Shown here one piece after another: positions 58,176-64,000 of a stretch of 64,000 bases of DNA (position 1 is the stretch's first letter; each line of letters opens with the position of its first letter). The stretch comes from Bedellia somnulentella (Eukaryota; Arthropoda; Insecta; Lepidoptera; Bedelliidae), in contig OY755175.1 of the NCBI GenBank assembly GCA_963576735.1, positions 4,604,401-4,668,400 of the forward strand. The letters are read 5' to 3'. Under the pieces are notes generated by a model that was given only the letters and a program-made list of their open reading frames with translations, had not been told where the DNA came from and searched no databases. The translations under genes and the position numbers were made by a program.

Positions 58176-59569
58176 TTAATTATAATCTATATCTTTATCG
58201 GATTTTTTCTTCAGGTCTTTAATTTTATTTTCATAAGTAATAGAATCTGTTTCAAACTCTTCATGCGATTCCTCGATTATGATTACATCTTTGTTTTTTT
58301 CCATAGCTATCTGTAAATCAAGCTTAATAGTTAATATAAATTTTAAAACCTAAAGAGAAAAGAGACCATCTTCCCACATTTTTAAATGTTTTATATTCAT
58401 GTGTTATGATTATGAGAGGAATTATTAGACTTTTTTGTGCATGAAAACTAAATTTTCCTTCCCTTAATTGAACAGTAATTATGAGAGGAATTCCAGGAAA
58501 TAATGTATATTGTCACTCTTGCAATCAAGACACTCTTTTGTGAAAAGGGGACAATGGGTGTCGCCACCAAGAAATATACATACACATACAACCTACACTC
58601 TAAAATCATAACCCTACCATGTTCAGTTTGGTAAAAAGGCACTTAATATTGTGTTATAGTTTATGCATAAAATAAATAAATTAATTAGCTGTGTAGTGTT
58701 GGCTTAGAATAATACTACCCCATTTCTTCCTGTGGGTGTATGTATGAGGCGACTAACAGTATTGGGGCTTAAAAGGGATTTTTGGGCGTTGCAGTTGGAG
58801 ACCTATCACCAAGAACCTTTATTTCACCATCAATTCCCCACGCAACTTCCAAAAGTGGCTGAGGAATTTCTAATTCCTTAGCTCTGGCTACCCCTTTCAG
58901 GGATTTATAGCCGTGAGTATATATGTATGTATAAAATAAAAAGTTTAACTTACATTTTCATTGACCTCATCAACTGATTGAGAATTGTGTTCTATCAGTA
59001 TCTCATTGATATACTTTTGTTTCTGAAAATAAATAGTAATTCATTTACCATCAATAATTTATTTAATATCATTTGTTAATTTAATTCGCTTCGCATTGTC
59101 CAGTTACAAAAACAGCAAAAGATTGAAGGTGTCAATGATGTTAGTCAATAAACTATAAAACTAACTAAATATTTTTATAACAGCCGGAATACGCATTTTA
59201 TTACTGAATATTTAAGTTATGGAAGTATTTAAATAATTATTTACTGATATTCTAATATAATAATCATAATTTTCTAACTCACATTCTCACCGTAGTCCCG
59301 ACGTGCACACGCTATTATATTGTTTTGTAATAGATGTCCTGGATTCCTTCTTTCTATGTATAAAATATGCCCCATTCTTTTTGCACTCAATGACACCATT
59401 GTATCTGTAACATGAACCCTGACTCACCATCCAAACCAAAAAGTTTATAAGATAAAAATATATTTAAGTCATACATAGAAGGTTCTACTCACTTTTCTGC
59501 GATTGAGAGGATATTTTCTTTCTCCTCGAGGGTGTAGTTGGGAGACCTTTTTTTTAATTCTTTTTCCAT
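58176..59569 (-). pseudogene. Harbinger Myb/SANT-like accessory gene, four exons visible
   Basis: Exon 1 59569-59493 (MEKELKKRSPNYTLEEKENI), exon 2 59404-59291 (starts KYNGVIECKKNGAY across the join, ends QYNSVCTSGLR), exon 3 59022-58954 (KQKYINEILIEHNSQSVDEV), exon 4 58310-58176 (IAMEKNKDVIIIEESHEEFE to DIDYN and stop). Donors are GTGAGT, GTGAGA and GTAAGT; acceptors end in CAG. Exons 1-2 and 3-4 join in phase and match the Myb/SANT-like DNA-binding domain that partners PIF/Harbinger transposase. Exons 2-3 do not join in phase, so an exon with the last SANT helix seems deleted. A SINE-A sits in the last intron. Confidence 0.75.
58688..58932 (+). repeat. SINE-A copy in the Myb-gene intron
   Basis: Complete: GCTGTGTAGTGTTGGC to GCCGTGAGTATATATG. 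Antisense to the Myb gene, 22 nt from the exon 3 end. Confidence 0.8.
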
Positions 59570-60619
59570 GTCTAGTCCCCCTGCTAGGTGTTACTTAATA
59601 ACTTAACCACGAAAGATTACACGTAACTCCGTAACTATCTTTCCTCATTTACAGCAAGCATGAACTATCGATACCGATCAAAACAAGCTTAAATTTCATT
59701 TTCATTATAATATAATTTTATTTTGATTGACGTTTGATAACAATAATTTGTTTAGTGTATGTACGTTCCGTTGCCAAGTTTTATTGTTTGTTTATTTCTG
59801 TTTTTTATTTAATTAAATGGTCTCAAAACCTCATAATAAATGTAACTGCTTATGAAATATTATTGAATCAAGTTTGTAGATACAATTTGCTAATTAATAT
59901 AAAATATAATTAATGAAATATAACTTCATCGGTATTACCGGTTTTTGTAGGTAAATTGAAACGTTCATAGATTTTGATTAAAATCATAACTAAATGCTTT
60001 GTTGATCACATAATAGCAGCGAGCAGTGTTTGTTTTGTGAAACACCTTAAACTTAAGTGCTTACTTAGAGTTTGATAAAAACTCAACTGATTAGAGCTAG
60101 AATGCTCAGATGTGAAACCGGCTGTAAATCACGCTGTTTGTGTCGAAATTGCTGAAAAAATATTCGGCAGATACCACCAATAACAAAAAAAAATAATATA
60201 ATTTTGATTGACGTTTGATCACAATAATTGGTTTGCTCTATGGTTTGGTGTATGTACGTTCCGTTGCCCAGTTTTATTGTTTGTTTATTTCTATTTTTTA
60301 TTTAATTAAATGGTCTTAAAACCTCATAATAAATGTAACTACTAATTAAATATTATTCAATCAAGTTTGTAGATACAATTTGCTAATTAATATAAAATAT
60401 AATTAATGAAATGTAACTTCATCGGTATTACCGGTTTTTGTAGGTAAATTGAAACGTTCATAGATTTTGATTAGAATCTTAACTAAATGCTTTGTTGATC
60501 ACATTATAGCAGCGAGCAGTGTTTGTTCTGTGAAACACCTTAAACTTAAGTACTTACTTAGAGTTTGATAAAAACTCAACTGATTAGAGCTAGAATGCTC
60601 AGATGTGAAACCGGCTGAT

Positions 60620-61720
60620 AAACTTCTAAAGTAATAAATTTTACCCCGTCCCTCTAAATTAAAAACAAATGAGTATAAACGAAAATAGTTTTAAAAATAC
60701 AGTAATTTTTTTTGAGAAGAAGCACATATTCCATCAACATCAATCACAATTATACCACTCAGCTATTATGATAAAGTTATTTTGAATTTTAGTGTTTTTT
60801 TTTATTGAATGTAAATGTTCTGTCTTAACTTTGTGAAATGTACTGCGGATGTTGCAAACATTAAAGGAAAATTTTAAAAATTCTATTTGATTCTTTTCTG
60901 GTTACCCAAATTACATTTGTGTCACTTACCCTCTTAACTTTCAAATAAAAATGTAAAATCTAAAAAAAATGTGTTGTAGAGCTTGTTAACAACTTCAGAG
61001 TAACAATATATAATCAACATAGCAGTTTTTAAGTTATAGCACATTTTGTAAAAATGGGGATTTACCTTTGCATTTCATATAACCACAATGAAAATGAAGT
61101 GAATGTTGTGTGCAGTTGTAACTGGAACTTAGACTAGGAATGTTCATGTTGTAATTAGATTTAAGATATGTTTTTAGTTTAAGTTCTGTAACTGTACCTT
61201 TTTAAAAAAAAAAATCTAAGATAAGTTTTTGTGTTGATGCCGGCTAACACATTATTCATATTCCTCTTGTTATATGTCTTTTCTTATCTATATTTTTTAG
61301 TACAAAACCCTTCATAGGTGAGTTCAACTTGCAATTAGCAATATTTTTTCCTTTCTACGTATATACGGAACCGAACAAGGATATATGCAAATTATGTTTG
61401 CAAGAATTATATCCCTGAAAGCACAAAAACAATACTGATTTGCATATTCAAATCTCTCTTTTGATATGCAAGCCAGTATGTAGGATTTGGAATTTTTTGT
61501 AACGTTACGTTAGACGTTTTTGATTTGTCGTCGTATTTTTATTTGCTCCATAAGCAATAATATCTTTGTACGCTTCGTATAGGTCTGTTCTGTTAACTTA
61601 GAAAAACTTATATAAATATAGTTCGCAGCTACTGAAAGTACTTAAACATAACTACTATAGATCTGCCCCGTCTCCTTAAGAGTACGCATAAACAATTAGC
61701 GTTTTGATTATATCACTCTT
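60620..61720. other. AT-rich spacer
   Basis: Nothing recognised. Confidence 0.45.
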
Positions 61721-61721
61721 C

Positions 61722-61935
61722 TTCTTTTTCGTTTCGCTCTTGTCAGAGCGGTCGTGGTCTTCATGAGGGAGGGTCGGGGGCTGCAGTTGCCCGCCTAATG
61801 ATGTCTCGCCATCTTGTCCGGTTTGCAGCATTTCTGGCACATTCATTTAATGGATTGCCCAGAGCAGATTTAATCTGATCAGTCCATCGCATGGGTGATC
61901 TGCCACGTGGTCTCGTGCCTTCCACCCCTTTTATC
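61722..61935 (-). mobile_element. LINE RT C-terminal fragment
   Basis: The minus frame reads GTRPRGRSPMRWTDQIKSAL then RNAANRTRWRDIIRRATAAP and stop, a conserved LINE tail (GRPxxRWxDDI...W). The 3' end is AAACGAAAAAGAAGAAG. Confidence 0.65.
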
Positions 61936-61947
61936 GATTATCGATTA

Positions 61948-62470
61948 TATCACTACATAGTGTGAAACAAAGTCGCTTTCTCTGTCCCTTTGTACGTTTC
62001 AATCTTCAAAACTACAAAACGGATTTTTATGCGTTGTTTTTTTAATAAGCAACCGTGATAGCCCAGTGGGTAGAACACTCAGTTATCGTGCAAACGACTA
62101 GTGTTCAAATCCTGGGTCGGGCCTACACCAATTTGTCTTTTCTAAAGACATATGTGTGGTTTATTTATCATGGTTGTTAACGGTGTGGGAAAACATCGTG
62201 AGGAAACCCACATGGCTGAGTTGTACTTAGTCATGTGACAGTGTATTCGTACAAAACGGCGATAGGCCTGCCCCCTATTACGTGAGTACACTGTCCATGC
62301 AAAACGTGGGTACTCTGAACACCAGGTGACAAAGTCACGTGATGTTCAGAAGTATTAGTACCTCTGCCAAACCCTTCGGGGATATTCGGCGTGAACGTTT
62401 ATGTTATGTTATGTTATGTTTTTTTGATAGAGTGATTGCAGAGGTAGGTTTGTATAACGACTTCCTTAAA
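61948..62470 (+). repeat. dispersed repeat E split by SINE-B
   Basis: ACAAAGTCGCTTTCTCTGTC and ACAAAACGGATTTTTATGCG lie before the SINE, GATAGAGTGATTGCAGAGG after it. Counterpart at 42425-42640. Confidence 0.5.
62048..62417 (+). repeat. SINE-B copy, full length
   Basis: Complete, with (ATGTT)n tail. Flanked by GTTTTTTTAATA (62036-62047) and GTTTTTTTGATA (62418-62429), a 12-bp duplication with one mismatch. Confidence 0.85.
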
Positions 62471-62550
62471 TAGTAAAAAAATAGCTTATAATTGAAACAA
62501 CTTTTGATTTTCGGATATTTTAATCGCGTATTATTACATTATTTTTAAAG

Positions 62551-62594
62551 CCCGACGTTTCGAAAACTTTTCAGTTATCATGGTCACGGGAAGA
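62551..62594 (-). ncRNA. possible degenerate hammerhead-like motif
   Basis: Minus text CCCGTGACCATGATAACTGA, AAAGTTTT, CGAAACGTCGGG resembles the CUGANGA..GAAA core reported in Penelope-like elements. Here the core is CUGAAAA, lacking the essential G, so it is unlikely to be active. Confidence 0.3.
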
Positions 62595-62665
62595 CTGAGG
62601 TGTTATTTGTCATTATACAGTACTATAAAATTATTAATACTAACTACCTTCACAAAATTTTAAGT

Positions 62666-62775
62666 TACATTTGCGTTTAATATTTGCTATGTACAAAAAG
62701 AGCTAATGTTATCTGGAGTCTTGCTAGTGTTCTTCCCTCGCTTGGTTGTGCTAATGATCGGGTTCCAAGCAGGTG
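62666..62775. repeat. 110-bp inverted repeat, left arm
   Basis: Identical base for base to the reverse complement of 63891-64000, which reaches the window edge. Covers the end of the nuclease frame and the 3' flank of the Penelope-like element. Confidence 0.95.
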
Positions 62776-63890
62776 GTAATTGCCAACCATCATCTCTATT
62801 GAAGTTGGGATGTTTCTTTATTTCAATAGACTCGCGTATCATTCTAGGTATCAATCGATTCTCTTTTGCTAGAATTGTAGGTTTGTCAAAACGCATGTGG
62901 TGGTTTGGCTTATCGAAGGTGTGTTCACACAAAGCAGATCTTCCAGGACGCCTATTCTTCATATCAGCAATATGTTCTCTCACGCGAGTTGCTACACTAC
63001 GCTTTGTTTGGCCGATGTATGAAAGACCACACTCACAGTCTAGTTTATAAACGCCTGCATCTTGTAAAGGGATCTGACATTTGATAGGTCTTAGAAACTG
63101 ACTTATCTTTTGGTGCGGCTTGAAGTAGGTCTTAATGGAAGCACGCTGTAACACAGTACTAATTTTGTCTGTTACACCCTTTACAAAAGGTAGAGTTGCA
63201 GGGAGTCTTTCAACAGTAGGTGGTTTATCGGAGGAGCGGTGACGTTGGCGGGGCAATTTCAGCTTGTTGTTGTGAAGAACTTGTTTCACATGACTGAGCT
63301 CTCCAGCAAGATGGTGTTCGTCACAAAGATGTTTGGCTCTCTGAAACAAAGTTTTACCAACAGTAGCTAACTGAGATGGATGGTGGTGTGAGTCACCATT
63401 GAGGTACCTATCAGTGTGGGTGGGTTTCCTATAAACTGTGTGACTAATTGAGTTATCAGAATTCCTTATCAAGAGGACATCTAGAAAGGCTAAACTATTA
63501 TTAGTCTCTAATTCCATTGTAAATTGGATCTTAGGGTTAATGGAATTAAGATGGTCTAAGAATGCAGAGACTATGTTTTAGGGTAGGATTGCAAAAGTAT
63601 CATCTACGTACCTCTTATAAACCTTTGGAGTGACAGGGAAGGATTTTAGTGCAATCTCCTCCAATCGTTCCATGAATATATCGGCTACAATAGGAGAGAC
63701 TGGGGATCCCATTGCCACACCATCAGTCTGGATGTAGAATTCCTTATCCCAAAGTAAGTAGCCAGTTGTAAGGCAGTGCTTAAGTAATTCTGCATATTCT
63801 AAAGGTATGTCAGCATTTGTTAACCTTTCTGTGACAACTTCAACACAGTCTTGTATTGGTAAACTGGTGTAAAGAGACTGAACATCAAAG
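62687..63890 (-). pseudogene. Penelope RT (partial) plus GIY-YIG endonuclease
   Basis: RT blocks: CFDVQSLYTSLPIQDCVEVV, DGVAMGSPVSPIVADIFMER and VYKRYVDDTFAILP. One in-frame TAA (63580-63578) follows. The same frame then continues through NSLAFLDVLLIRN and YRKPTHTDRYLN to the nuclease: GVYKLDCECGLSYIGQTKRS and VATRVREHIADMKNR, with GIY- and YIG-equivalent motifs. It ends ISTTKRGKNTSKT..SSFCT. The N-terminal RT part is missing. The stop and the truncation make it inactive. Confidence 0.85.
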
Positions 63891-64000
63891 CACCTGCTTG
63901 GAACCCGATCATTAGCACAACCAAGCGAGGGAAGAACACTAGCAAGACTCCAGATAACATTAGCTCTTTTTGTACATAGCAAATATTAAACGCAAATGTA
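63891..64000. repeat. 110-bp inverted repeat, right arm
   Basis: Inverted copy of 62666-62775 fused to the truncated RT. The apparent N-terminus MLCTKRANVIWSLASVLPSL in this frame is an antisense product of the inverted copy, not RT. Confidence 0.95.

Larger units (their letters stand above)
56643..60124 (+). mobile_element. inner PIF/Harbinger element, 3.48 kb
   Basis: Ends CGGCCGGTTTCACATCTGAG and its complement variant (CAGCCGG..), flanked by TAA (56640-56642, 60125-60127). Contains the transposase 5' part on plus and the Myb/SANT accessory gene on minus, the usual two-gene layout. The transposase is cut short at 57208, so the copy is non-autonomous. Confidence 0.75.
54628..60617 (+). mobile_element. 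outer PIF/Harbinger element (hosts a second copy)
   Basis: Left end CGGCCGGTTTCACATCTGAG at 54628 and matching inverted right end ending at 60617 (complement CAGCCGGTTTCACATCTGAG). ATA flanks both ends (54625-54627, 60618-60620). The inner copy at 56643-60124 accounts for the second pair of ends. The outer copy keeps a transposase 5' part, a deleted junction to the Myb gene's first-exon region (55550-55690) and a right end (60196-60617). Confidence 0.75.
62560..64000 (-). mobile_element. Penelope-like element, partial
   Basis: Minus order: inverted terminal copy (64000-63891), RT fragment, GIY-YIG nuclease and a 3' region with the hammerhead-like motif. It is truncated in RT and runs into the window edge. 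Confidence 0.8.

Noticed and set aside
1..64000. CRISPR arrays, bacterial operons, rRNA genes or a viral genome
   Set aside because: No regularly spaced direct repeats with unique spacers, no operon-like coding density and no rRNA sequence; content is eukaryotic repeats.

Overview
The window looks like AT-rich nuclear DNA from a moth or butterfly. The support is indirect: a short Helitron of the Lep1 type, LINE and tRNA-SINE families of lepidopteran style, and no compact gene anywhere. I find no complete conventional host gene. The sequence reads as long intron or intergenic DNA of a regulatory locus, loaded with transposable elements of many ages.

Left third (1-25 kb): unique, fairly element-poor DNA with two CpG-rich islands (about 490-760 and 20450-21060). 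Both carry consensus splice donors on the minus strand, so I read them as alternative first exons or promoters of a leftward gene whose coding exons lie outside the window. A 396-nt fully open, splice-flanked block (22556-22951, minus) is a possible coding exon. Several GC-rich peaks contain the full CRE palindrome TGACGTCA. A degenerate ~420-bp tandem array (17240-19160), with a solo copy at 24565-24835, carries near-identical RFX-type X-box motifs.

Middle (25-46 kb): dense nested repeats. They include a 5'-truncated LINE inside a tRNA-like SINE, with a 5'-inverted (twin-primed) SINE in the LINE tail. A near full-length LINE (36116-40785, minus) has ORF1 intact and ORF2 broken only by a 228-bp PIF/Harbinger-type MITE. 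Also present are a broken LINE, mariner fragments, a 484-bp MITE and a palindrome-rich unclassified segment.

Right third (46-64 kb): more SINEs, a 429-bp foldback element with 131-155-nt arms, and a nested pair of PIF/Harbinger elements (54628-60617). The pair includes transposase remnants on plus and a multi-exon Myb/SANT-like accessory gene on minus. The right edge is a Penelope-like element (RT plus GIY-YIG nuclease) with a 110-bp perfectly identical inverted end.

Four SINE families are called here A (no clear tRNA head, about 245 bp, more than 20 copies), B (tRNA head, about 340-370 bp), C (tRNA head, about 320 bp) and D (tRNA-Tyr-like cloverleaf in the middle). A and B share a 3'-terminal hairpin plus short-unit tail with the LINE called R here, which points to a LINE that mobilises both. 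Perfect 9-12-bp target duplications at many A and B copies show recent retrotransposition.
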